From NCBI GenBank assembly GCA_963747775.1, contig CAVVGT010000005.1:1-64000 (forward strand): a stretch of 64,000 bases of DNA, given 5' to 3'. The notes under the pieces are model-generated. The model had not been told where the DNA came from. It ran no database searches and saw only the letters and a list, made by a program, of their open reading frames with translations. The position numbers were made by a program, and so were the translations under genes. The stretch comes from JAGVSZ01 sp963747775. GTDB taxonomy: Bacteria > Pseudomonadota > Gammaproteobacteria > Burkholderiales > SG8-39. Numbering within the stretch: the stretch's first letter is position 1; the number at the start of each line of letters is the position of its first letter. Shown in pieces: positions 16,518 to 24,758 of the stretch.

Positions 16518-17837
16518 TCCGGCGCCGTCCGCGCAGGCCGCTCCGACGCCGCCGATATGGTGCGCGACGGCCGGGCGAACCGCGCCGTCTACACCGACCC
16601 GGCGGTGTTCGAGCTCGAGCTGGAGCGCATCTTCGGGCGCGCCTGGCTCTACGTGGGGCACGAGAGCGAGGTGCCCGCGCGCGGGGACTGGATCCTGACG
16701 CGTCTCGGCTCGGCCGCGGTCATCCTCGTGCGGCAGGAGGACGGGGCGCTCGCGCTGCTGCACAACCAGTGCGCGCATCGCGGGGCCTGCGTGGTGTCCG
16801 AGCCGCGCGGCCACGATCGCCATTTCCGGTGTCCCTACCACGCGTGGACCTATCGCCTCGACGGCAGTCTCGCCGGGGTTCCCATGGCGTCGGGCTACGG
16901 TCGGGCGGAGAGCGACGGCGAGCGGCGCGGCCTCGCCCGCGTGCCGCGCGTCGCGAGCTATCGGGGATTCGTCTTCGGGTCGCACGCGGCCGACGGTCCG
17001 GACCTGCCGGCCTTCCTCGGCGGGCTCGCGTCCGCCCTCGACAACCTCGTCGACCGCGCGCCCGCCGGGAGCGTCACGCAGGTCGGCGGCCGCCTGCGGA
17101 TGGCGTACCGCGGCAACTGGAAGCTGTTCATGGAGAACGCGACCGACCTCGTGCATCCGGGGTTCGTGCACGGCAGCTCCGTCGCGGCGGCGCGCGCCGC
17201 GCCCGATGCGCTGGCCGCGGACCCGTCCACCGCGCAGACGGCCCAGATGCTGCTCGCGAACGGCCTGTCGGTGCCCGAATGGGACGACGTGCCGATCCGA
17301 ACCTTCCCGGGTGGCCACGCATACATGGGCGGCTTCTATCGCACGGGTGTCATCGCGCCGGAGCGGAGCGATCCCGCGTACTCGCGCTACCGCCGGGCGC
17401 TGGTCGAGCGGCACGGCGAGGCGCGGACCGCGCAGATCCTCGGCATGGACCGGTTCAACAACCTGATCTGGCCGAACGTCTCGGTGAACTCGCGCTTTGC
17501 CGTGCTGCGGGTGGTGCAGCCGCTCGCCGTCGATCGCACCGTCGTGACGGCAAGCTGCTTCCGCCTCGAGGGTGCGCCGGAGGAGATGTTCGATGTCACG
17601 CTCCAGTTCCTCAATACCGCCGCGTCGGCCGCCTCGCTCGTCGCCTCCGACGACCTGGAGATCTTCGAGCGCTGCCAGCGGGGCCTGGCATCGGGCGCGC
17701 AGGAGTGGGTGGACGTGAGCCGGGGGATGGCGACGGACCGCCGGTGCGAAGACGGCTCGATCGAGGCGAGCGGCACCAGCGAGGCGGCGATCCGCGCCCA
17801 GCTCGCCGCGTGGCAGACGTGGATGGCCCGGCCGTGA
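16503..17837 (+). CDS. Rieske non-haem iron dioxygenase, alpha (catalytic) subunit
   Basis: Terminal oxygenase large subunit that hydroxylates an aromatic ring with electrons from a separate reductase. The Rieske cluster ligands are CxH in NQCAHRGACVV (residues 90 and 92) and CxxH in FRCPYHAWTYRL (110 and 113). The mononuclear iron motif is MENATDLVHPGFVHG (Asp 215, His 218, His 223). The 444-residue version starts at 16503. Starting at 16557 (MVRDGRANRAVYTDP) gives 426 residues, fits homologues equally well and leaves the operator untranslated. An ATG-less extension to 16410 is unlikely. No ferredoxin or reductase gene is adjacent. Its stop overlaps the beta subunit start. Confidence 0.9.
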   Translation: MQMHISGAVRAGRSDAADMVRDGRANRAVYTDPAVFELELERIFGRAWLYVGHESEVPARGDWILTRLGSAAVILVRQEDGALALLHNQCAHRGACVVSEPRGHDRHFRCPYHAWTYRLDGSLAGVPMASGYGRAESDGERRGLARVPRVASYRGFVFGSHAADGPDLPAFLGGLASALDNLVDRAPAGSVTQVGGRLRMAYRGNWKLFMENATDLVHPGFVHGSSVAAARAAPDALAADPSTAQTAQMLLANGLSVPEWDDVPIRTFPGGHAYMGGFYRTGVIAPERSDPAYSRYRRALVERHGEARTAQILGMDRFNNLIWPNVSVNSRFAVLRVVQPLAVDRTVVTASCFRLEGAPEEMFDVTLQFLNTAASAASLVASDDLEIFERCQRGLASGAQEWVDVSRGMATDRRCEDGSIEASGTSEAAIRAQLAAWQTWMARP

Positions 17838-18331
17838 TCGCTGAACTGCCCGACGCGGGCGTGCGGCAGGCCGTGGAGGCGCTCGTGTTCGAAGAGGCGC
17901 GCCTGCTCGACGAGCGGCGCTTCGACGACTGGCTCGCGCTGTTCACGGAGGACGCGACCTACTGGGTGCCCGGGCAGCCCGGCCAGCGCTCCCCGCGCGA
18001 CGGGTTGTCGCTCGTCTACGAACGCAAGCCCCTGCTCGCGCTGCGCGTGCAGCGGCTCGCGGGGGCGGGGATCCACGTGCAGACGCCGCCTGCCCGGACG
18101 CACCATCACGTCTCGGCCGTGGAGGTGCGCCCGTCCGCCGACGCGGACGCCGCGTACGAGGCCGACTCGTCGCTCATCGTCGCGGAGTGGCGCGGTGACG
18201 AGGCCCGCTGGTTCGCCGGTCGCGCGCACCATCGGCTGCGGCACGCGGCCGGCACGCTGCGCATCGTCGCGAAGCGCGTGACGCTCATCAACTGCGATGC
18301 CCCGCATCGCGCCCTTGCTGTACCGTTCTAG
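17834..18331 (+). CDS. Ring-hydroxylating dioxygenase, beta (small) subunit
   Basis: 165 residues of the NTF2-like beta subunit: VEALVFEEARLLDERRFDDW, LFTEDATYWVPG and LRIVAKRVTLIN at the end match the family. The start is the GTG at 17834, which shares bases with the TGA stop of the alpha gene (GTGA). The much longer upstream open frame is antisense or out-of-frame sequence. It supports alpha-subunit assembly in an (alpha-beta)3 hexamer. It ends 22 bp before the TRAP binding-protein start. Confidence 0.85.
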   Translation: MIAELPDAGVRQAVEALVFEEARLLDERRFDDWLALFTEDATYWVPGQPGQRSPRDGLSLVYERKPLLALRVQRLAGAGIHVQTPPARTHHHVSAVEVRPSADADAAYEADSSLIVAEWRGDEARWFAGRAHHRLRHAAGTLRIVAKRVTLINCDAPHRALAVPF

Positions 18332-18353
18332 AACCGCCACCGGAGGAAGACCG

Positions 18354-19316
18354 ATGAACGCCAGGCAACTCTCGTCCGCAGCCGCGCTCGCCGCGCTCGT
18401 GACGCTCGGCCCGATCGCGCAGGCCCAGGAGGTCACGCTCAGGGCAGCGATGTTCGTGCCGCCGAACACGACGTTCGGCGAGATGTGCGGCCGGTTCGTG
18501 GAGCACGTCAACTCGACCTACAAGGGGACGGTGCAGATCCGCGTGGTCGGCGGCCCCGACGCGGTGCCGCCCTTCGAGCAGGGCAACGCGCTGCGCACCG
18601 GCGTGCTCGACGTCGCGTGCCTGCCGCCGGCGTTCTACGTCAGCGCGATGCCGGAAGCGGACGTGGCGATCCTGTCGACGCTCAATTTCAGGCAGCAGCG
18701 CCAGTCGGGCGCGTGGGACGCGCTCAACAAGGCGCACAACCAGCGCATGAACGCGTGGCTGCTCGCGGCCTACGGCGACGGCGTCGAGTTCCACGTCTTC
18801 ACCAATCGGCCGGTATCCTCGATCGACGACCTGAAGGCGATGAAGCTGCGCACGACGCCGAACTACACGCCGTTCTTCTCGACCATCGGCGCGACGCTGA
18901 TCAACACGCCGCCCGGCGAGGTGCGCACCGCCCTCGAGCGCGGCGTGGTCGACGGTTACGGCTGGCCGCTGATCGGCATCTTCGACCTCGGCTGGGGGAG
19001 CTTCACCAAGTTCCGGATCGATCCCGGGTTCTACAACGTGGTCGTGAACGTCCTGGTGAACTTCCCGAAGTGGACGAGTCTCACGGACGCGCAGCGCGCG
19101 GCGCTGACGAAGGGCGCCGAATGGCTGGAGAACGAGAACACGAAGTGGGCCGCCGAGAAGGTGGCCTCCGAGCGCAAGCGGCAGGCCGAGGCGGGGATCA
19201 AGCCGGCCGAGCTCGGGCCGTCGTTCCGCAAGCAGGCCTACGACGCGTACTGGGCGGAGCTCAACAAGCGCGCGCCGGAGGCGGTCAAGTCGCTGCGGCC
19301 CCTGTTCGACAAGTAG
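18354..19316 (+). CDS. TRAP transporter substrate-binding protein (DctP family), orphan
   Basis: 320 residues starting at 18354 behind GGAGGAAG, with signal peptide MNARQLSSAAALAALVTLGP ending at AQA|QE. The DctP fold shows in AMFVPPNTTFGEMCGRFVEH, LKAMKLRTTPNYTPFFSTIG and LERGVVDGYGWPLIG. No DctQ/DctM genes adjoin it. Its closest relative here is the binding protein at 26629, with near-identical GVVDGYGWP and RIDPGFY/RVDPGFY motifs, so it may share that permease. It lies between dioxygenase and tartrate-dehydratase-like genes, suggesting an organic-acid ligand. Confidence 0.88.
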   Translation: MNARQLSSAAALAALVTLGPIAQAQEVTLRAAMFVPPNTTFGEMCGRFVEHVNSTYKGTVQIRVVGGPDAVPPFEQGNALRTGVLDVACLPPAFYVSAMPEADVAILSTLNFRQQRQSGAWDALNKAHNQRMNAWLLAAYGDGVEFHVFTNRPVSSIDDLKAMKLRTTPNYTPFFSTIGATLINTPPGEVRTALERGVVDGYGWPLIGIFDLGWGSFTKFRIDPGFYNVVVNVLVNFPKWTSLTDAQRAALTKGAEWLENENTKWAAEKVASERKRQAEAGIKPAELGPSFRKQAYDAYWAELNKRAPEAVKSLRPLFDK

Positions 19317-19401
19317 CGGCGCGGCTTCGCGTGGAGCGCATCCCGCCCGAGCAGCCCTACACGCCGGAGCGCATCCTCCGCGCGCTCGGCGCGGTCGAGT
19401 G

Positions 19402-20565
19402 ATGCGCGTCCTGGCGGTCCGCGAGGCGACGGTCCCGATTGGTGCGCGCATGCGCAACGCGTCGATCGCGTTCGACACGATGACGGCATCGGCCCTGGCG
19501 ATCGTCACCGACCGCCAGGTCGCGGGCAAGCCGGTGATCGGCTATGCATTCGACTCGATCGGGCGGTACGGCAAGGGCGGTCTGCTCGCGGAGCGCTTCG
19601 TGCCGCGGCTGCTCGCCGCCGCCCCCGAGCAGCTCCTCGATGCATCCGGATTGATCGACCCGGTGCGCGCCTGGCCGGTCATGATGGCGAACGAGAAGGA
19701 GGGCGGTCACGGGGAGCGCTCCGGGGCGGTGGGGCTTCTCGACGCCGCGCTGTGGGACGCGCGCGCGAAGGCGGAAGGCCGCCCGCTCTGGCGGGTTCTC
19801 GCGGACCGCTACGGTACGCCTGCGGCGACGCCCGCCATCGCGACGTATGGCTCATGCGGCCACTATCGCCCGGGGGAATCGCTCGCCGACCTGGTGGCCG
19901 AGGTGCGACGCGCCGCCGACGCCGGCTACGCCACGGTCAAGATCAAGGTCGGCGGCGCGAGCATCGAGGAGGACTCGCGGCGCGTGGCCGCGGCGCGCGA
20001 GGTCGTCGCCCGCGTCGCAGTCGACGTGAACGGCCGGCTGGGCGACGCGCTGGCGGAACCATGGCTCGCGGCGATGGCCGGAGCCCGGGTCGAATGGGTC
20101 GAGGAGCCGGCGTCGCCGCTCGACTACCAGTCGCTCGCGCGGATCGCCGCGCAGAGCACCACGCCGCTCGCGACCGGCGAGAACCTGTTCTCGCTCGACG
20201 ACGCCCGCAACCTGCTGCGCTACGGCGGGCTCCGGCCGGATCGCGACCGCCTCCAGTTCGACATGCTGCTCGCCTATGGCGTGCCGGAGTACGCGCGCAT
20301 TCTCGAGTCTTCCGCGGCGGCGGGCTGGCCGCGCGCGGCATTCTGGCCACACGCGGGACACCTCTTCGCGGCCCACTGCGTCGCCGGGCTGTCGCTCGGT
20401 TCGGCCGAGGCCGCGCCCGACGCGTCGCTTCCGTACGGCGGCTACTGGGATGGCGTGCCGGTGCGCGCCGGGCGGATCGAGATTCCCGCCGTGCCCGGCG
20501 TCGGCTACGAGGCGAAGGCGAACCTGCACGCATTGCTGCGCAATGCGCTCGAGACCGACACCTGA
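19402..20565 (+). CDS. Enolase-superfamily dehydratase, D-tartrate dehydratase-like
   Basis: Mandelate-racemase-type enzyme of 387 residues. The catalytic KxK is in YATVKIKVGGAS, metal ligands in RVAVDVNGRL and WVEEPASPLD, and ATGENLFSLDDARNLLRYGG plus WPHAGHLF (His base) follow. The phrases IGRYGKGGLLAERF, MMANEKEGGHGERS and LRPDRDRLQFD match the D-tartrate dehydratase group closely from memory. It would dehydrate a 2,3-dihydroxy acid to a 2-oxo acid. The start is ATG 19402 (GTG 19399 also possible). It follows the orphan TRAP receptor by 85 bp, a plausible uptake-plus-dehydration pair. Confidence 0.82.
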   Translation: MRVLAVREATVPIGARMRNASIAFDTMTASALAIVTDRQVAGKPVIGYAFDSIGRYGKGGLLAERFVPRLLAAAPEQLLDASGLIDPVRAWPVMMANEKEGGHGERSGAVGLLDAALWDARAKAEGRPLWRVLADRYGTPAATPAIATYGSCGHYRPGESLADLVAEVRRAADAGYATVKIKVGGASIEEDSRRVAAAREVVARVAVDVNGRLGDALAEPWLAAMAGARVEWVEEPASPLDYQSLARIAAQSTTPLATGENLFSLDDARNLLRYGGLRPDRDRLQFDMLLAYGVPEYARILESSAAAGWPRAAFWPHAGHLFAAHCVAGLSLGSAEAAPDASLPYGGYWDGVPVRAGRIEIPAVPGVGYEAKANLHALLRNALETDT

Positions 20566-20576
20566 GGGAGACCCGC

Positions 20577-20987
20577 ATGAAAGCGAAGCTGCGCCACATC
20601 GCCATCTCGGTGCCCGACCTGAAGAGCGCCGCCGCGTTCTACACGGAGACGTTCGGGCTCGCGGAGGTGAACTACGTCGAGACGCCCTACGGCGACGGCC
20701 TCTCGCTCTCCGACGGCGTGATCAACCTGACGCTGCTCAAGTTCCACAGCGACGAGGCGGCGGGCGACGAGCGCGGCAAGGACTTCGTCGGCCTCCACCA
20801 CATGGGTTTCATCGTCGACGACCTCGAGGCGATGAGCGCGCGCATCAAGGCGAACGGCGGCCGCTTCCACCGCGAGCTGAAGGGTGGCGGCGGGGTCGAC
20901 TTCGAGCGCAAGTTCCGCGATCCGAACGGCGTCGTGTTCGACATCTCCCACCACGGCTGGGTGGGGATCGCGCTCGAGAAGGGCTGA
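20577..20987 (+). CDS. VOC-family (glyoxalase-like) metalloprotein
   Basis: 136 residues, ATG at 20577 behind GGGAGA, 11 bp after the dehydratase gene. The two beta-alpha-beta-beta-beta units are visible: LRHIAISVPDLKSAAAFYTE with a His ligand, then GLHHMGFIVDDLEAMSARI, with a C-terminal FRDPNGVVFDISHHG. Candidate metal ligands are His in RHIAI, His in GLHHMG and the Asp/His near the end. It could be a dioxygenase, isomerase or glyoxalase. The context suggests it acts on the product of the neighbouring dehydratase or dioxygenase; no specific reaction can be read out. Confidence 0.82.
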   Translation: MKAKLRHIAISVPDLKSAAAFYTETFGLAEVNYVETPYGDGLSLSDGVINLTLLKFHSDEAAGDERGKDFVGLHHMGFIVDDLEAMSARIKANGGRFHRELKGGGGVDFERKFRDPNGVVFDISHHGWVGIALEKG

Positions 20988-20989
20988 GC

Positions 20990-22600
20990 CTAAACTGCGC
21001 GCTTGGTGCCGCCGGGCGGCCGGCGGAAGAACTGCATCGGCTTCGCCTGGAGCGGTCGCGGCGGCACGCCCACCGTCTCGAGGGACTGGTCGAGCTTGCG
21101 CCCTTCCGGGTCGGCGAGCGCGGCCTCGCGGGCCTTGCGGATGGCGCTCGCCCGCGTGCCGTCGGATGCGAAGGTGCCGCCCGCCACGATCGTGTCGAGG
21201 ATGCGCGTGAAGTTGTCCTTGCCGCGACGGTGCGTGTCACCGTAGCCCTTGATCAGCCGGCCGCACAGGGCGACTTCCAGGGCGAGCCCCAGGTCGCGCG
21301 CCGCGCTCGCGCGGACCGCGTCGAGCCAGCGCTCGATCAGCTGCTGCTCGTCTTTGTAGCGGCTCGTCGCGCGGCGCAGGGGGCGCAGCCACGCGAGGGC
21401 GCGCAGCATGAGGAAGCCGAACAGGCTCGTCGTCTTCACGTAGAGGCCGACGTTGAGCTTGTGCGTGAGCCCGCGCCGGTGGGCCCAGTGCGAAAGCCGG
21501 CCGGAGAGCCCGCGCGGCAGGAGCGCCGCGACCTCGTCGACGCCGGGCTTGAGGTACTCGACGATGTGCACGGGCTCGCCGGGCTTCGCCTGGACCTCGG
21601 TCCGCACGCGCTCGAAGCGGGCCTTGCGCGACTTGAGGTCGGCGACGCGGATCACGTCCTCGTAAGCCATCCACAGCGCGAGGAAGCGACCGGCCTCGTT
21701 GGTGAGCTTGTAGCCGGTCGAGCCTCCTCCGCCGTCGCGGTCGAGCTTCGCGATCGGCTCGAGGCGATCGAGATAGAGCGTGGCGTAGGCAGCATCCTGG
21801 AAGTCCGTCGTGCGCGCCGCGCCCTCTTCGAGGATGCGATGCGTCTCCCCCGGGAACGCGCTGCGGACGCGTTCGACCGGATTTGCCCGCCACGCCTTGA
21901 GGTCGGCGGGCGAGGGCGGCTGCGCTTCACCGGTCGCGTGCGAGTAGCCGAGTGCGAAGCCCTTGAGGCTGCCCTCGACGCCCTTGCCGGCGCTGCGGAT
22001 CGCCGCCTCGCACGCGGCGCGCGAGAGCGGCAGGACTCCGGCGCCCACCATGGCGCCGAACAGCACCGCGTTGATCACGGTGCCGGAGCGGCTCGCCAGG
22101 TCGGCCATGTCGAACAGCACCGCGCGTTTCGCGAGCTCCCCGGCGGCCTTCACGATCTTCTCGACGTCGGTGCGGCCGTCGCCCATCGCCATCTTCTCGA
22201 CGACGGTGTAGATGCGGTGCGTCGAGGCGACGAGCGTCGTGCGGTCCGGGCTCACGAAGCCGTTCTGCATCGCGCGGCCGGCCTCGACGAGCTCCGAGGC
22301 GACCATCAGGTCGACGTTGCCCGGGGAGGGCGTGAGCGCGAGCACCGGGCGCCGGTCGCCGAGCGCCGCGCGCGTCGCCGGATAGAGCTCGATGTAGTAG
22401 GTCGTCGCGCCGGTCCGCTGCGCGACGCCGGGGATCGAGGTGCTCTGCACCGGGAAGTCCGCCGCGGTGCCCGCGGCGACGATCCAGTCGGCGAGCACCC
22501 CGCCGCCCTCGCCGCCGAGCGCGGCGACGAGCACCGTGATGGGCCGCGCGGGAAGCGCGCCCGTGCCGGGGAAGGTGAGCGTGTCGGTCGTCGTGTTCAT
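20990..22600 (-). CDS. 2-oxoacid:ferredoxin oxidoreductase beta/gamma subunit (IorB-like) with long C-terminal domain
   Basis: 536 residues. The first 200 are the pyruvate-ferredoxin-oxidoreductase gamma domain (LVAALGGEGGGVLADWIVAA, then STSIPGVAQRTGATTYYIEL). A roughly 300-residue alpha-helical extension follows, beginning near PADLKAWRANPVERVRSAFP and found in IorB proteins of many betaproteobacteria (DUF6537-like). It pairs with the IorA-like subunit encoded 9 bp upstream (22610-24736). It ends only 2 bp from the convergent VOC gene, leaving no room for a terminator. It is the last gene of the TRAP-ior operon. Confidence 0.88.
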   Translation of the reverse strand: MNTTTDTLTFPGTGALPARPITVLVAALGGEGGGVLADWIVAAGTAADFPVQSTSIPGVAQRTGATTYYIELYPATRAALGDRRPVLALTPSPGNVDLMVASELVEAGRAMQNGFVSPDRTTLVASTHRIYTVVEKMAMGDGRTDVEKIVKAAGELAKRAVLFDMADLASRSGTVINAVLFGAMVGAGVLPLSRAACEAAIRSAGKGVEGSLKGFALGYSHATGEAQPPSPADLKAWRANPVERVRSAFPGETHRILEEGAARTTDFQDAAYATLYLDRLEPIAKLDRDGGGGSTGYKLTNEAGRFLALWMAYEDVIRVADLKSRKARFERVRTEVQAKPGEPVHIVEYLKPGVDEVAALLPRGLSGRLSHWAHRRGLTHKLNVGLYVKTTSLFGFLMLRALAWLRPLRRATSRYKDEQQLIERWLDAVRASAARDLGLALEVALCGRLIKGYGDTHRRGKDNFTRILDTIVAGGTFASDGTRASAIRKAREAALADPEGRKLDQSLETVGVPPRPLQAKPMQFFRRPPGGTKRAV

Positions 22601-22609
22601 TCCGATTCC

Positions 22610-24736
22610 CTATGCCGGCTGCAGCCACCCGATCACCGTCGAACGCGCCCGGTGCTTCAACCGGTCCCACCAGCTCGGGTTCTGCACGATCTCGGCGCGG
22701 AAGAAGCTCGGGCACAGGATCGCCGCGTGCGCCACCTCGCCGCAAAGGCCGCACCCGACGCAACTGTTGTTCACGTGCGCGACCGGGTCGACTTTGAGCG
22801 GGTCGGAGGAATCCTTCACCGTGAGCGACGGGCACCCGGACAGCCGGATGCACGAGTGGTCGCCCGAGCAGGTGTCCTCGTCCACGCCGAAGCGCGTGCG
22901 CACGACGCGATCGCCGGACTTCAGCGCCGCCGCGACCAGCGGCCGGAGCCGGCGCTGCTTCTCGAGCTGGCACTCGCTCTCGGCGATGATCACCTTCAGA
23001 CCCGCGAAGGGCGTGGTCATCGCTTCCTTGAGCGTCGCGGACACCTGGCCGACCTTGTACGTCGTGACCCGCTTCACCCACTCGACGCCGACGCCCTTCA
23101 GCGCCTGCTCGATGGACATCCCGGTCATCTTCTCGTCGGGTTGATGCAGCGAGGAGGGGATGTGCTGCGTCCCCGTGGCCGCGGTGTAGCCGTTGTTCAT
23201 GATCACCAGGATGCCGTCGTCGCGGTTGAACACCGCGTTGGAGATCCCGGAGGACAGGCCGTTGTGCCAGAAGCCGCCGTCGCCCATGATCGTGACGGTC
23301 CGGCGCCCGAAGAGCGGATCGATCGCCGAGTTGCTGGCGAGGCCGAGCCCGTAGCCGAGCACCGTGTTGCCGATGTTGAAGGGCGGCAGCGTCGAGAAGA
23401 GATGGCAGCCGATGTCGGCCGAGACGTGGAACGCGCCCGACTCGTGCTCCAGCAGCTTCATCGCCGAGAACACCGGCCGCTCGGGGCAGCCGACGCAGAA
23501 GCCGGGCGGACGCCCCGGCACCGGGCCGCCGAGCAGCTCCGCGGCGCGGGCCTTGGGCGTCATGATCCGGTCGCGCGCGGCGAGGGCCGTCGCGACGTCG
23601 ACCCCGCGCGGCGCGGCGCGCTCGATGAAGCTCGCCAGCCCCTGGAGGACCACCTCGCCGGTGTACTCGCCCGCCATGGGCAGGCAGCCCTTGCCGTGCA
23701 CCTTCGTCGCGTTGACTTCCGCCCGGCGCAGCGCCGCGTGGATCGCGTCCTCGAGAAACGCCGGCTGGCCCTCCTCGACGATCAGCACGTGCGCCTTGCC
23801 CGCGCAGAACCCGACGATCTCTTCCGGAATCAGCGGATAGGTGACGTTCAGGCAGTAGATCGGGACGCGCGACGCTCCGAACGCGTCGGCGAGCCCGAGC
23901 TGCTGCAGGCCCCGGATCACCATGTTGTACAGACCGCCCTGCGTCACGATCCCGGTCTCGGCGAGGTCGCCCGGGAAGAACTCGTTGAGCCGCTGTGCCT
24001 TGACGAACTCGACCGCCTTCGGCCAGCGCACCTCGACTTTCTGCTTCTCCTGCGCGTAGCTCGAGGGCGGCAGCACGATCCGGCCGTAGTCGAAGGTCGG
24101 GTTCTCCATCATGCGGTTGCGCGACACCGCGGGCTCGCGGTTCGGACGGGTGCGGAACGAGCCGTAGACGTGGCAGGCGCGGATGCGCAGCTCGAGCATC
24201 ACCGGCGTGCTGGAGGCCTCCGACAGCTCGAAGCCCTTCTCGACCATCGCGACGATCTTCGGGAGGTCGGGGCGCGGATCGAGCAGCCAGATCTGCGATT
24301 TCATCGCGAAGGCGTGCGAGCGCTCCTGCATGATCGAGGAGCCCTCGCCGTAATCCTCGCCGATCACGATCAGCGCGCCGCCGGTCACGCCGGAGGAGGC
24401 GAGGTTGGCGAGCGCATCGGAGGCGACGTTGGTGCCGACGGTCGATTTCCACGCCACTGCGCCGCGGATCGGGTAGTTGATCGACGCGCCGAGCATGGCG
24501 GCCGCGCCGGCCTCGGACGCGTTGGTCTCCAGGTGCACGCCCAGCTCGCCGAGCAGGTCGCGCGCGTCGTTCAGGACGTCGACCAGGTGCGAGATCGGGG
24601 CGCCCTGGTAGCCGCCGACGTAGGACACGCCGGACTGCAGCAGGGCCTTGGTCACCGCGAGGATGCCCTCGCCGTGGAACGTGTCGCCTTCGCCCAGTCT
24701 CAGCGACGCGACTTCTTCCTTGAAAGAGCGTTCCAT
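22610..24736 (-). CDS. Indolepyruvate:ferredoxin oxidoreductase alpha subunit (IorA-like), copy 2, intact
   Basis: 708 residues: TPP-enzyme pyrimidine domain (LRLGEGDTFHGEGILAVTKA), PP domain with FCVGCPERPVFSAMKLL and TIMGDGGFWHNGLSSG. The intact C-terminus has CSGDHSCIRLSGCPSL followed by a ferredoxin-like NNSCVGCGLCGEVAHAAILC for [4Fe-4S] binding. It oxidises aromatic 2-oxo acids to acyl-CoA. It lies downstream of DctM by 22 bp and upstream of iorB by 9 bp, so uptake and oxidation of a 2-oxo acid may be co-transcribed. Its last 290 bp are nearly identical to the end of copy 1. Confidence 0.92.
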   Translation of the reverse strand: MERSFKEEVASLRLGEGDTFHGEGILAVTKALLQSGVSYVGGYQGAPISHLVDVLNDARDLLGELGVHLETNASEAGAAAMLGASINYPIRGAVAWKSTVGTNVASDALANLASSGVTGGALIVIGEDYGEGSSIMQERSHAFAMKSQIWLLDPRPDLPKIVAMVEKGFELSEASSTPVMLELRIRACHVYGSFRTRPNREPAVSRNRMMENPTFDYGRIVLPPSSYAQEKQKVEVRWPKAVEFVKAQRLNEFFPGDLAETGIVTQGGLYNMVIRGLQQLGLADAFGASRVPIYCLNVTYPLIPEEIVGFCAGKAHVLIVEEGQPAFLEDAIHAALRRAEVNATKVHGKGCLPMAGEYTGEVVLQGLASFIERAAPRGVDVATALAARDRIMTPKARAAELLGGPVPGRPPGFCVGCPERPVFSAMKLLEHESGAFHVSADIGCHLFSTLPPFNIGNTVLGYGLGLASNSAIDPLFGRRTVTIMGDGGFWHNGLSSGISNAVFNRDDGILVIMNNGYTAATGTQHIPSSLHQPDEKMTGMSIEQALKGVGVEWVKRVTTYKVGQVSATLKEAMTTPFAGLKVIIAESECQLEKQRRLRPLVAAALKSGDRVVRTRFGVDEDTCSGDHSCIRLSGCPSLTVKDSSDPLKVDPVAHVNNSCVGCGLCGEVAHAAILCPSFFRAEIVQNPSWWDRLKHRARSTVIGWLQPA
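22614..22903. repeat. Near-identical tract shared with 13718-14008
   Basis: Counterpart of the tract in iorA copy 1; this copy keeps the reading frame and is one base shorter. Confidence 0.85.
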
Positions 24737-24758
24737 CGGTCCACCTCCGGGCGCCGCG

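Noticed and set aside
12920..18331. A 1803-codon open frame on the plus strand
   Set aside because: Antisense to thioesterase, iorA and marR genes and out of frame with the dioxygenase alpha gene; only its last 165 codons (17834-18331) are real. High G+C makes such frames common here.
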